From: Gymnopilus junonius
Taxonomy: Eukaryota > Basidiomycota > Agaricomycetes > Agaricales > Galerinaceae
DNA length: 64,000 nucleotides
Assembly: GCA_015501075.1 (NCBI GenBank)
Contig: JADNYJ010000025.1
Span: 248,001 to 312,000, forward strand
Direction of reading: 5' to 3'
A program made the translations under genes and the position numbers. The notes under the pieces were generated by a model, which made no database searches, was not told the DNA's origin, and saw nothing but the letters and a program-made list of their open reading frames with translations. Positions 24,363-35,825 of the stretch are shown here, one piece after another. Positions within the stretch are counted from its first letter, which is position 1; each line of letters starts with the position of its first letter.

Positions 24363-25367
24363 CACGATGGGGGTCTTGGAGTCGTAGCTCGGTGCAGGCA
24401 GGGGGCGGATAAGAGGAAGAACTGGAGGCGCTGTAGATGCGCTTTTCCGATCTCTGAGGGCTCTGTGGGGAAAACAAGAGAGCTTGCACGGGAACCCAGT
24501 TTATATATGGGGGGATCGAGAGGCACGTGATTGACTGATCGAGGCCCTGAGCTCGGGGGACTTGTTTTGCGAATCCAGTTCAGGCCTGCTTCAGGCTGAC
24601 TGCCGCCAATTTCATGGGTTTCCCGTAGAGTTATTTCGTATTGGTTTTTTTTAGAAGGGGGTACTTGAATGAGACGGAAAGAGGTGTCGTGACTCCAATC
24701 GATGAAGATAGCATCGGAATTGCACAGCCGATCAGAACAGATGTACACTGCATAGTCAATTATTTATTTCCATTACAAGCATATACGAGGCAGTGATAGT
24801 AAGTACTGCAGCGATTGCGCATGTACAGACAATTGAATAAATGAAGACATGTATTTCGGAGGCAGTTACGCAAAATAAATGAAGAAAGCATTCTTTTACT
24901 TGCTTCTGATCGCGATTATCTCCCTTACGTTGCTTCTTAGAAGACCTGTGTCGTGTGAAGTAGGCCTGCAAATAGGGATTACTAATTCCAGGAAACATGA
25001 TTACAACGCGCTATGAATACCTTAATCAGTAATTGGCCGATAATGGGCCATTCATCATACGAGGAAGATTAAAATTTCTCTACAAACTTGCCCAGTGTTT
25101 TAGAAAATTTTCAGGCTCTATACAAGTTACGATTCCAAACGCGCGGCCCTTAATTAACGCGTCGCTTACCGCACGTGGACATTGTCTGCCATCACGTGCG
25201 CGCTCATCTCACGAAATTTCTGACTCGGGGATCTTGAACTTTGCCCGATCCCTGGGTTCAATCCCATCTGCTTGCTTCTCTTTTCTCTTCTTCGGAGCCT
25301 GTTTTGTTTCTTGATACGCCAAAGTTACGCTCTTTCACGAAAATATACGGGATATTCCAAAGGCAGG
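24363..25367. promoter_or_regulatory. Divergent intergenic region between E2 and RPC2 genes
   Basis: Both neighbours are transcribed away from this ~1-kb stretch, so it should contain both promoters. No specific element can be assigned from sequence alone, and no supported gene lies inside. Confidence 0.5.
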
Positions 25368-28300
25368 ATGCAGGACGAGGAAAACGAGTGGGAAGAGCTT
25401 AATAAGAAGAACTGGAAGGGCCTTGGTCTGACAGATCCTATAAAGACAGTAGAGGTGCGTCCGCTTGATAAATAAATCGTATTGAATGAAGCTAAAAATT
25501 TTATTCAGGATAAATGGCTGCTCCTACCAGCCTTCTTAAAAGTAAAGGGTCTTGTAAAGCAACACATTGACTCATTCAACTACTTTGTCGACACTGACAT
25601 CAAAAACATCGTCAAAGCCAACAACAAAGTCACCTCGGACGTCGACCCCCGCTTTTGGCTCAAATACACCGACATCAACGTCGGCTTCCCCGATCGCAAC
25701 GAGGAATCCGCCATCGACAAGCGCGTCACACCCAACGAGTGCCGGCTGAGGGATATCACCTACAGCGCGCCCATCATCGTGACGATACAGTATACGCGAG
25801 GAAAGCAGATCGTGCAACGCAATGTGAATATCGGGAGGCTGCCTATTATGTTGAGGAGCAGCAAGTGTGTGTTGACGAACCGGAATGAGGATCAGTTGGC
25901 TAGGATGATCGAGTGTCCGCTTGATCCTGGGGGGTATTTCATTGTCAAAGGGACGGAGAAGGTCATCCTCGTCCAGGAGCAGCTGAGCAAGAACAGGATC
26001 ATCGTGGAGATTGACCATACCAAAGGCATCGTCCAGGCTTCATGTACTTCGTACGTCCCATTCTAGTTATCCACAAACAACGTTACTAAAACTCTACTCT
26101 GACAGATCCACACACGGAGGTTTGAAGTCCAAAACATACGTCGCCACTAAAAAGGGAAAAATCTACCTACGACACAACTCCATCCACGAAGACGTGCCTA
26201 TCGTCATCGCCCTAAAAGCCTTGGGCATCCAATCCGACAAGGAAATCCTCCTCCTCACCGCTGGAACCACCGAAGCTTACAAATCTCTTTTGCCACCAAT
26301 CTGAGGACGCGCCAAGCTCGGCGTGTTCACGCGACACCAGGCGTTGGAATGGATCGGCACAAGGGTGAAGGTGAACAGGAGGGTGATGGGACCTAGGAGA
26401 CCGGCGTGGGAGGAGGCACTGGAGGCACTGGCGACGATTGTGCTCGCCCATGTACCGGTGACGGGGTTAGATTTTAGAGCCAAGGCGATTTTTGTCGCTA
26501 CTATGACGCGGAGGGTGTTGATGGCGATGGACGATGAGAGTATGGTGGACGATCGTGATTATGTGGGGAATAAGCGATTGGAATTGTAAGTCTCTTCCTT
26601 CCCTTGTTCGTTTCTGTCTTTCCTTTCTCTATTTTGTGTTCTGCGATGAAGCTGACAAGGCCACACCTTCCTCATTCCGTAGAGCCGGCCAGCTCCTCGC
26701 ACTGCTCTTCGAAGATCTTTTCAAAACCTACAATTCCAACCTCAAAATCGCCATCGACAAAGTCCTCAAAAAACCCTCCAGGACCTCCGAATTCGACGCC
26801 TTCAACACCATGCGCATGCAGGGCGACCACCTCACCTCGGCTTCGTCCGCGCCATCTCCACCGGAAACTGGTCCCTGAAACGTTTCAAGATGGAAAGAGC
26901 AGGCGTCACCCACGTCCTCAGCCGCCTGAGCTTCATATCTGCCTTGGGAATGATGACGAGGATTAGCTCACAGTTCGAGAAGACGAGAAAGGTCTCAGGG
27001 CCGCGTGCGCTGCAGCCCAGTCAGTGGGGCGTGCTGTGCCCGAGTGATACGCCTGAAGGAGAGGCGTGTGGGCTGGTCAAGAATCTGGCGCTGATGACCC
27101 ATATTACGACGGACGTGGAGGAGGAGCCCATTACGCGTCTCGCCTTCATGCTCGGCGTGGAAGGTAAATCCCTGCCCTTCTTCCACTTCATCTCAAAAAA
27201 TGCTTATGACTGACCCCTTTCCCCCTTCAGATATAAGCTTAAGCACCGGCACCGAAATCTACGCTCCGCACACCTTCGTCGTGAACGTCAACGGGTCTAT
27301 CATCGGCATCACACGGCACGCCCCCAAGTTCGTGTCCCAGTTCCGCCGCCTCCGGCGCGCGCGCAAGTTCAGCGAGTTCGTGAGCATATACACTAATACC
27401 CATCACCGGACGGTGCACATCGCCAGCGACGGAGGGCGGATTTGTCGGCCTGCCATCATTGTAGAGGATGGGAGGCCAAAAGTAACTTCTGAGCATATCA
27501 AAGTGGGTTGTTGGACAAATATATCCTAAACTTCTTGACTTACTTTTCTTTTGCTTCTTTCCTCAGCTCCTCAAGAAAGGCAAAGCGACATTCGAAGATT
27601 TCCTTCAAAAGGGGCTCGTCGAATATCTAGACGTGAACGAGGAAAACGACACCTACATCGCGCTGTACGAATCCGACATTATACCCAGCACCACCCACCT
27701 CGAAATCGAACCCTTCACCCTGCTCGGCGCCGTCGCCGGACTGATCCCATACCCGCATCACAACCAGTCCCCGCGTAACACCTACCAATGTGCTATGGGG
27801 AAGCAAGCTATAGGAGCTATAGCGTATAATCAGTTCAATCGGATTGATACGCTGTTGTATTTGTCGGTGTACCCCCAGCAGCCGATGGTGAAGACCAAGA
27901 CGATTGAGCTGGTCGGGTATGATAAGTTGCCGGCGGGACAGAATGCGACGGTGGCGGTCATGAGTTATTCGGGGTATGATATTGAGGACGCATTGATTTT
28001 GAACAGGGTCAGTTCTTTTTTTTTTCCTTTTTTCCTTTTTCCTTTTTTCTTCGTTGTGGTTGTGGGCGTATTCTGATGCTCCTTATCTTTTTCCTTTTGG
28101 GGGTAATCATTAGGCAAGTCTAGACCGTGGCTATGGACGATGTCAAGTGCTGCGTAAAAACGCAACGCTAGTGCGCAAATACCCTAATGGAACGTGAGTT
28201 TAGGGCGTGTCGTCCACCAAATATGCAACTCACGAAAAAATTCTGCGCAGCTTTGACCGCCTAGCAGATGCACCCGTGGACGAAAATGGACAAGTTGCCA

Positions 28301-29767
28301 AAAAATACGACATCATCCAATTCGATGGCCTGGCAGGCGTAGGCGAACGCGTCGACCCAGGAGACGTATACGTGAACAAACAATCGCCCTCCAATGCCAC
28401 GGACAACACTTTCACCGGCCAAGCTGCCTCGGTTCCCTACCGCAACACACCGCTATCCTACAAGTCGCCTGTCGCGGGGCAAATTGACAAAGTCATGATC
28501 AGTGATACGGAGAATGATCAGACGCTGATCAAGGTGCTTATTCGCCAGACGAGGAGGCCAGAGTTGGGCGACAAGTTCTCGTCTCGGCACGGGCAAAAAG
28601 GCGTTTGCGGGCTTATTGTGAATCAGGAAGACATGCCGTTCAATGATCAGGGTATCAATCCAGGTGATTTTCATATCTCCTAATGCCGTTATTGAATCCT
28701 GCTGAAAATTTTCCTCTTTGTCTCTTTTTTCTTTTGTGAAGATACGATCATGAACCCACATGGTTTCCCCTCTCGCATGACTGTCGGAAAAATGATCGAA
28801 CTTCTGGCTGGCAAGGTAAGCTGGGCCCCTTTGACTGGTAAACGTCAAGTAAACTTATAACCCGGATCCCAATCTATCACAGGCTGGCGTGCTTACCGGA
28901 AAGCTGCAGTATGGAACTGCCTTTGGTGGCTCCAAGGTACACATTTTTATTCTTAGTATCCCTTTCCCCCGATCTTATCTCATGACCATGCCTGTCTGCA
29001 TTTGTAGGTCGAGGACATGAGCCGGATCCTCGTGGAAAATGGATTCAGCTATGCTGGGAAGGACATGCTCACAAGTGGAATCACCGGCGAACCATTAGAA
29101 GCCTATGTGTATTTTGGACCTATTTATTACCAGGTATGTTGTTGATGCGATGCTTCGTTGTCAGTCTATTTAACTAATTTACATCTATAGAAACTGAGTG
29201 AGTATTTGGATCCGATTCCGAAATCCTTTCCTCTTTCCTTCTTTATTCACCATGCCTTTTTTACTATATTTGCATAGAACACATGGTCATGGACAAGATG
29301 CATGCTCGAGCAAGGTTTGTTTCTAGCCTCTCTACCTCCACTCGATTTCTGAATATAATGTCTGTGGCTATTCACAGAGGTCCTCGTGCTACTCTGACCC
29401 GACAGCCAACGGAAGGTCGATCCCGAGAGGGAGGTCTGCGTCTTGGCGAGATGGAGCGTGACTGCCTTATTGGCTATGGTGCCACTCAGCTTCTGCTGGA
29501 GCGGCTGATGATATCTTCGGATAAATTTGAGGTCAATGCATGTGAAGAGTGCGGTCTCATCGGATATAATGGCTGGTGCACCTACTGCAAGAGTTCCAAG
29601 AACATGGCGTCTTTGACGATACCATACGCGGCTAAGTTGCTATTCCAAGAGGTTAGTTTCTTGGTTTCTTTTCTCTTGGTTTGTATGAACTTTTCTGACC
29701 CCCTGCCTTGCAGTTAATGGCTATGAACGTCGTGCCACGTTTAGTCCTCGACGACGCCAGTACATGA
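25368..29767 (+). CDS. RPC2: DNA-directed RNA polymerase III second-largest subunit
   Basis: Fifteen exons: 25368-25454, 25509-26050, 26106-26585, 26683-27163, 27231-27502, 27567-28007, 28114-28193, 28251-28663, 28742-28815, 28883-28936, 29008-29133, 29191-29197 (7 nt), 29278-29314, 29378-29651, 29714-29767. The product is about 1141 residues, near the yeast RET1 length. Family blocks run the whole length: '[20 protein letters not shown]', '[20 protein letters not shown]', '[20 protein letters not shown]', '[15 protein letters not shown]', '[20 protein letters not shown]', '[20 protein letters not shown]' and the zinc-binding '[16 protein letters not shown]'. '[18 protein letters not shown]' and the short C-terminus mark Pol III rather than RPB2. 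Four single-base losses are inferred: three at 26287-26313, leaving an in-frame TGA where 'FATNLEDAAKLGVF' is expected, and one at about 26839. With these restored the length is a multiple of three. Essential gene, so assembly error is the likely cause. Confidence 0.95.
29191..29197 (+). other. 7-nt internal micro-exon of RPC2
   Basis: AAACTGA lies between an acceptor (CTATAG) and a donor (GTGAGT). It is the only way to read the conserved '[18 protein letters not shown]' in frame across the two flanking introns. Confidence 0.85.
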
Positions 29768-30148
29768 TATTCTGACCGGATTTTCGTCACTGGTTCATTC
29801 TTCATATTATCTATATCATTCATTCATCACGTCCATTGTACATCATTTCAGCATCATCACTGTACAAATCAATAAATTGCTACGGGCGACCTCGGTCTAA
29901 CCCTGTGAGATCCGCAGAAGGAATCCCAGAGATAATCAAATTCTGTAATAATGTTCGGATTCACTGTCAGTGATAAAGGCCAACTTGCCTTTTCGAGATT
30001 GACTGAATCTGGATAACTAGTTACAGAGTAAAGGAAATGGGTTACATAAGTAGTCGTCAATCATCTGCGGTCGTTACATAAATAATCGTGACAAGAACTG
30101 TCCGTCGCGAAAGAAATGATAGAGTCCTCCAGCTCTTCATTTATCCTA
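29768..30148. other. Intergenic between convergent 3' ends
   Basis: About 380 bp separating the stop of RPC2 (plus strand) from the stop of the FAD oxidase (minus strand). It should hold both 3' untranslated regions; nothing else seen. Confidence 0.5.
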
Positions 30149-32100
30149 TCACTTTGGTTTCGCTGGCAAGCGAACGCTCTGAGGGTTGGAGAATATGTCC
30201 TTCGGATCGTATACACCTTTGACCTGCTGGAGTTTTGGGTAATTTGTTCCCCAGTATTCTTGCTGTCCATTCGCAAGGTAAGGGCTGTAGACATGTATCT
30301 CAGAAGGGTGCCTAACTGTGGGGTTACTAGCACACTTACTCAACATAGCCAGGATAAGCTCCAAAATTGACAAGGGGCATAGCTTTCTGGATGATATTGT
30401 TTATGCCCTCCAGGAAATTGTGGGTGGTTTTGCTGACTTTATCGTGGCCAATTGCATAGCTTTGGAGGTAGTACTAATATCAGTCTTAGCCCCATGATCA
30501 CTCTTCATATGAAAGGTTATCGTACCAGCGTGTCGCGATGAGCATAGGATGTAGCATCCATGGGAACATCGTTCGTTGCACCTCCTTGGAGGTCGAAAAT
30601 GACAAACCAGATCTAGATGAAAAGAAGCCTGAAATAAGCCATTTTTACGCTGCGGAAAGCGCCGGGGCTTATAGCCGAAGCGAACGCACCAAAGTTCCCT
30701 TATTCGCTTCATGGATATACTTGAAAAGGGAATTGAGACCATTTTCGGGAATGAGTGTGTCTGGTTTTAATGCTAGACTCTTGGAATAAAATGCTGCAGG
30801 CTATCGGTGGACATTTCAGATTGATATGGTTTGGAGAAGGGTGGAATATTTAAAGCTTACAATCCCTCCAGAGAAGTTGATTGCCTCCTGCTGTGCCCAA
30901 CTGAGTACAGAGGCTACCCAATTTTCGAATGTATCAATACTGCTTTTACTACACCTATCACCCAGCTTAGTTTCGAGTTCAAGGCGATCAAATTCAGCTC
31001 GAGTGCCAAAGTAGGTACCTCAATACAATGAGTTTGCTTAAGAGCAACGAAAAAAAAGAATGAACGAGAATAATCACCAGTGACTATAAGGCCAACGGGA
31101 GTAACGATAAGAGTGGATGCAAACTTCCGGTCGAGATCGGGTTTGGAAACAAATTCTTGCCATCTAGCAAACGTCTTTGCTTTGGATTCCCAATCTCCAA
31201 TTCTGTACAGCAAAAAAAAAAGTCACATCAAAAGTAGCAATTTGTAAGATATAAAAAACCAGGCAAAAACTCGCTACGCACTCGTAGGTAAATGAGTAAT
31301 GAACAGTCGACTTAGGTTCAGGGCGAGTTTGGAATACAAATTCAGTAACGATGCCAAAGGAGGCAGCAGCACCACGGATAGCCTAAGGTTACCAACGTAA
31401 GTTCTCTTAAAAACCTTAAGGTTGGAAGGTTGACATACAAAGTACAAGTCGGAATTGGAAGTCTCATTGGCTCGCACGATTGACCCATCAGCAAGAACAA
31501 CTTCAACTTCGCGAATATGATCAAGGGAGGCTCCCCATTGACGAGATAATGGACCTAAACCGCCTATCGTGGCGTGACCTGGTTGCAATATTATATTAAT
31601 ACCGAATCTCAAGACTCAGGGGGAAATACGCAGGCGGAGTACGCACCTCCTATGCCGACCTGTGGGCAGGTCCCGTGAGCGATAGCTCTCCCTCCGGCAT
31701 CATGCATACGGTTGGTAATATCCTTCAATAACGTCCCACCCCCAACAGTAGCCTTCCATGTCTTCCTATCCATTTCAAATTTCTGAAAGTTGGCCAAATC
31801 GATGACTAATGCTCCGTTCGTTCCACCCAAACAGTAATTCGCAAAGCTGTGACCACCACACCTCGGTTGTACCTTCACTCCGGCCTCAGCGGCGCACTTG
31901 ACTGCGGCGGCAACCTCCTCTTTCGTATTGGGACGCACTACGGCAGCGGGGACAATGGGGTAGTCGAGGTTATATGCTTTGACCTTGGAAGTGAAGTCCT
32001 TGTCCTGGGGAAACCAAATCAAGGTGGTATCAGGTATTGCTTTCTTAAGGGCCTCTTGAAAGACGGATGGTTGTTTTGGTTTAGAGATTCCGCGCCCCAT
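30149..32100 (-). CDS. FAD-linked oxidoreductase, BBE/glucooligosaccharide oxidase-like
   Basis: Nine exons (32100-31647, 31578-31439, 31382-31282, 31202-31078, 31018-30861, 30800-30690, 30612-30526, 30473-30340, 30284-30149) give 481 residues with every phase consistent. The PCMH-type FAD domain shows 'PRCGGHSFANY', whose His84 is the expected 8-alpha-histidyl attachment site, and 'AHGTCPQVGIGGHATIGGLG', whose Cys145 is the expected 6-S-cysteinyl site. Both residues are present, so a bicovalently bound FAD is predicted, as in glucooligosaccharide and berberine-bridge enzymes. 'GPLSRQWGASLDHI' and the C-terminal 'YDPKDIFSNPQSVRL' are also family motifs. The substrate is probably a sugar or alcohol and cannot be fixed from sequence. 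The ATG used gives no obvious signal peptide, unusual for secreted members, so the protein may be intracellular or lack an upstream exon here. Confidence 0.9.
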
Positions 32101-32723
32101 AGCTCAGGTAGAGTGTTAGGTATGAATATCAAGGGGTCAGCCAGAAATCGTTGACAACAGGAAAAGAAACAGAAAGATATAAGAACACTCGAGAGGTTTA
32201 TGTATGAGGGGTCGACTGTCATACACCGCAGATAGATGGAACGGGAAGTGGCAAATGATCCAGGGGGGTTAAATACATCCCGTTCACATATAGTAAGGTC
32301 ACCTGTGATGGAAGGCTTAAGGGGTTCACTGCAGGGTAGAACCTGAAGCATTGTCTAGACTTATCTGACTTGTAATCTGGACTTACGGCGAAGAGCGTCA
32401 AAGCCGCCTCCAACGCGTTCAACGTAGTCTTCACATTGACTCTATGCGCTCATTCGTATCCATGCATATCCTAAATCCCTTTACCAGAGGATCATTCTAA
32501 AATACTCATTTACACACGTTCGATGATCGCAATCAAGTGGAGCGGAAAATGGCAGCAAAACATATTGAGAGAACTGATCAACGGACTTGAGCGGGAAGTG
32601 CACGTGGCGGATATACTTTGACATAAGAAAAGGTGCCAAGCGATATCGTAAACAATTGCAAGGCCATCGCCGTGCAGAGGATGTACTGTGTCATCTACGG
32701 CATCTCTGTAACCCAAGGGGGAA
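32101..32723. other. Intergenic, no gene seen
   Basis: 5' flank of the FAD oxidase and 3' flank of the F-box gene. No supported coding sequence. Confidence 0.5.
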
Positions 32724-34543
32724 CTAATTTTTGGCCTTCTGAACCACCAGTTTGGTTTGATCTTCATTTAGAACCCAGAACGACTTGTCGAAACAAAGGA
32801 AGTCAGACAGAGTTAAGCAGCCGAAGCCTGTGCGGTGATCTTACCTCCCACAGATCGCCGTCGACAGTTAACCTTCGCAAAGACGGTGCACCTTTACGCA
32901 TCGTATTGATGATTAGGGCATCTGGTGCTCGGTAAGCTGCTGGAACATTACGAATCTCGAACGAGGCGGTATGGAGGTGCGGCAAATAATCTGGCAGAAA
33001 TTGAATAAATGTAGGCTGCACAAAGACGCCGCGTCATGTAAGTATTCGTCGTTGCCGAATGAATTTCAGAGGACCACTTACTATGGAATTCATTCCAGCT
33101 TGGAGGGAGAGCTCTTCCAGCCCCTGGAAAAATGCACAGAGAGACGTCAACTTGTCTATGGACACAAAAGTGAGTTCCAGAACTTTAAGGGTCTTCGAGT
33201 GTTTTTCGACGAGATGGACGATGAGTGCATCATGCGATAAGTGTGAATAGTCATCTTCGCATCTGAGGCGTAGTGTGTGGAGGTCAGTTGAACCTGTGAT
33301 GGCTCGTCTTACCCACTTGTCAAACTCATTGACCTCCTTTCTAGTTCTCAGATGTGGATAGTTCACAGTGAACGAGCGGAGTGACGATAGCTTTGGCTGA
33401 TAAGGAGGTTTCTTCAATTGCTACTCTAGGATGCGGCGCGTCAATGGGCATTAACATTTTATGAGGGTAAATTCGACGTGCCCAGTAATACATTAGCTCC
33501 AAGTGCTTGAGATTTTTTATATGCCCAAGAAATGTGAAGACGTCGTCGTCTGTCAAGGAGTACGACAATCCTAAAGTGAATGCTTGCAGGCTTTGTTCGA
33601 TGTGCGGGACAAAAGACTTCAGTACACCAGGGGTGATAGAACCACAGTTATCCTTGTGAAGAACAAAGTTGAATGCGTGCGACCTTCATAATGAGCAGGA
33701 GAAGACCTACTCTCAGGTGAAGTTCTACCAAGGACTTGCATAGCCTTTCTATCCATGCAGGAAGGAGTTCCAGAATGGTTCTTCCAGGACTGTATAAAGT
33801 CAGCTTCCTCAGACCGACTATTTCGACGAGCTTAGGAGCATGAGCACCATCAGTGCAAGACGTATTGACAGAAAGCTCTGTTAGATTCTTGAGATTGAGC
33901 AGAGCTGGTATGCCGCTATCCTGGAATAGATTGTCGTGGTATGTTTTGGGTGTAAAACGGATAGAGACCAGATTAACGAAGATCGAAAGGGCATTGGAGA
34001 TTTTCTCAGGAAGTGTATTTCGTGGCGGAGGGCGTGGTGAGATATGGCCTGGTCCAGTGGTAACAGAAGGACGACAGTAAGAAAAAATTTGCACAGAGTC
34101 ACTGAGTCACTGAGGTATCAACACATACCACTAACTTCGAATGTAGTCACATAGCGTGCATTCCGAGGGAGGCAAGCAGAAGAGAAGTTGGACGATTCCT
34201 TGTAAATTTTGACAAGAGCGGGAAGTACAACAAAACAGTTCAAGTAAATTGGTAGAACGTCGTAAGAAGGACGAGCAAGGTATATTCAACAAAGGAGTCA
34301 ATTGAAGTGTCGAATACCCAGTTTACAAAAGCCTACCGAAATAGCGCCAGTATCGCGCAGATTCAAGACAGGTGAAAATGCCGGAGAAATAACGACATGC
34401 CAGTATAGCATCCTTGACGCTGCCTGATTAAATTCCCAATTAACAAGCGCACATCGCGCAAGGAGATCATAATCGTCCCGGCAGATTTCCATCATGCGAG
34501 CGATGATGTCGTAGACCAGTTTCACGCCTTCATCACTTGGCAT
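32724..34543 (-). CDS. F-box/LRR-like protein (agaricomycete expanded family)
   Basis: Seven exons (34543-34337, 34198-34129, 34048-33711, 33652-33482, 33420-33082, 33015-32845, 32783-32724) give 451 residues, all in phase. The start 'MPSDEGVKLVYDIIARMMEI' and 'DYDLLARCALVNWEFNQAAS' form a divergent F-box. The rest has irregular leucine-rich repeats, for example 'ALLNLKNLTELSVNTSCTDG', 'VGLRKLTLYSPGRTILELLP' and 'LSLQAGMNSI'. Such proteins usually act as substrate adaptors of SCF ubiquitin ligases, and this expanded family has no characterised member I can name. The intron 33421-33481 begins GC rather than GT, yet it is the only junction that keeps 'ELMYYW' joined to 'QLKKPPYQPKLSSLRSFTVN' in frame. 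Confidence 0.8.
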
Positions 34544-34749
34544 CCTCAGATTTATGTATGTGATCAGTGAAAGGCAAGAGAGAGATTTTAGTAGCAGATA
34601 TTGTGAGGGGAGAAAAGACTGATGGGAGCGAGCGACAACGTTGCAACCCGGAACCGACTGAAAACAGCTTGGCAGATCTCGTGACCATCGATGGACACAA
34701 ACTCAAATTTTTATTTCGAAGTCAATACTAGGGCTGTACACCGTAGTAC

Positions 34750-35446
34750 TAGGGCTGGGTTAGATATTTTTCGCCGCTGTCAGTAACGTCAGATAATATT
34801 TGGCCCTTCGGGCAGTGTCAGATACTATTGTTATTAACAGTTATTTATTGATGTCATCAATATTACATAATTTTTTTTCGGCTTGTTAATAACACTAAGA
34901 AGGAATATCTGACACGTTACTAACATGCCTCAGAGAGCGGCGCCTGCTAGAAAACTCTCTATGCTCCAGTCCCCTGGTGTGCCCGTCGATTCCTCGTCCA
35001 CTGTCATCGGTTGAGCGGATAGCAATGCTCCAGGACCCGCCGTGTCGACATTCAAGACAAGGGCATTGAGCTTGCCATCGTCGAGCTTGATATATTCGGC
35101 AATGTCAAATCTAGCCGACGAGCGGTACCCTGGGCCACCCTTCGTCGTCATGAGCAAATGAGCTAATGTAACGTCTTCACCAGAATTGATGAAAGTCTTG
35201 CAGAGATCGACTAAGGCCTGCTCTTCAGTATCAGAGAGCATTTTCGTGACGAATGAAGCAGAAAAATTCAATTGCAGTACGAGCTCATCGATAAGAGATG
35301 GGTTATATGGTTTTCATGCGGCCCGGAATATCTAACAGTATATGACAGCCGATTTTTCATGCTCTCTGTCAGATATGTTTATAACGCCGTCATATATTTG
35401 TCAGTTATTATAAGTTACTAACATAGCAATAACAAACCCTGCCCTA
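34750..35446. mobile_element. Second TIR element nested in the hAT-like element
   Basis: The ends read TAGGGCTGGGTT at the left and, reverse-complemented, TAGGGCAGGGTT at the right (11 of 12 identical), so a 697-bp unit appears to be inserted just inside the left terminus of the outer element. The flanks (CGTAGTAC and CGTGACCG) do not form a convincing duplication, so the insertion is inferred from the inverted ends and the position alone. It contains a 113-codon minus-strand frame (34930-35271). Confidence 0.6.
34930..35271 (-). CDS. Small ORF inside nested element, unknown
   Basis: A 113-codon uninterrupted frame beginning 'MNFSASFVTKMLSDTEEQAL' and ending 'WSIESFLAGAAL'. It takes up about half of the nested element and has normal protein-like composition. 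It resembles no transposase known to me. It may be a captured host fragment or an element-specific accessory protein; it could also be non-coding. Confidence 0.35.
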   Translation of the reverse strand: MNFSASFVTKMLSDTEEQALVDLCKTFINSGEDVTLAHLLMTTKGGPGYRSSARFDIAEYIKLDDGKLNALVLNVDTAGPGALLSAQPMTVDEESTGTPGDWSIESFLAGAAL

Positions 35447-35825
35447 CGTGACCGTACCGTATACGGCGTACAGCCGTACAGTCTACGGCCGTAGACCGTA
35501 TGGGTCTGGAAGCCCGACGGCACGGATACGGGACGGTTTGCTGCCGTCCCGTACACCGTATCTGCGCATTGTGCAGCGCCGAGGCCAACCCCTTTGGGTT
35601 CAATTAGTGTGTAAAACGTCTCTTTTTACACAATCATGAATGATTGGAAGGATTTCGTGACCACTTATGGCCCTAAAAGACGCTATAAATGGGTGCCGTA
35701 AAAGAGCCTTATAAATCCGGCCGTATTTTGAGGCCAAAAAATCCTCGACGGGACGGATACGGGGCCGTATATACGGTAACCGTACAACCGTAAATACGGC
35801 TACGGTGTACAGCGCTAGTCAATAC

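Larger units (their letters stand above)
34721..35825. mobile_element. hAT-like non-autonomous element with 8-bp target duplication
   Basis: The element occupies 34729-35817. Its ends are inverted repeats, TAGGGCTGTACACCGTAG at the left and, read on the other strand, TAGCGCTGTACACCGTAG at the right (17 of 18 identical). It is flanked by a perfect 8-bp direct repeat GTCAATAC (34721-34728 and 35818-35825). The 8-bp duplication and TAGNGNTG ends are typical of the hAT superfamily. Inner sequences at 35447-35600 and 35755-35817 are full of CCGTA/TACGG motifs on both strands, which may be transposase-binding repeats. No transposase is encoded. A second element is nested near the left end. Confidence 0.9.

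Noticed and set aside
25240..25275. tRNA T-arm (GGGTTCAATCCC)
   Set aside because: Only a 4-bp stem forms, and no anticodon arm or acceptor pairing is present upstream.
26281..26320. A genuine stop codon truncating RPC2
   Set aside because: Three single-base losses within 30 bp restore the conserved 'FATNLEDAAKLGVF' stretch, and the gene is essential and conserved to its last exon.
25368..29767. RNA polymerase II subunit RPB2
   Set aside because: The N-terminal '[18 protein letters not shown]' block, the overall length and the C-terminal zinc-finger context match the Pol III subunit instead.
34742..35454. 8-bp target duplication for the nested element
   Set aside because: CGTAGTAC and CGTGACCG agree at only three positions, so no duplication is claimed.
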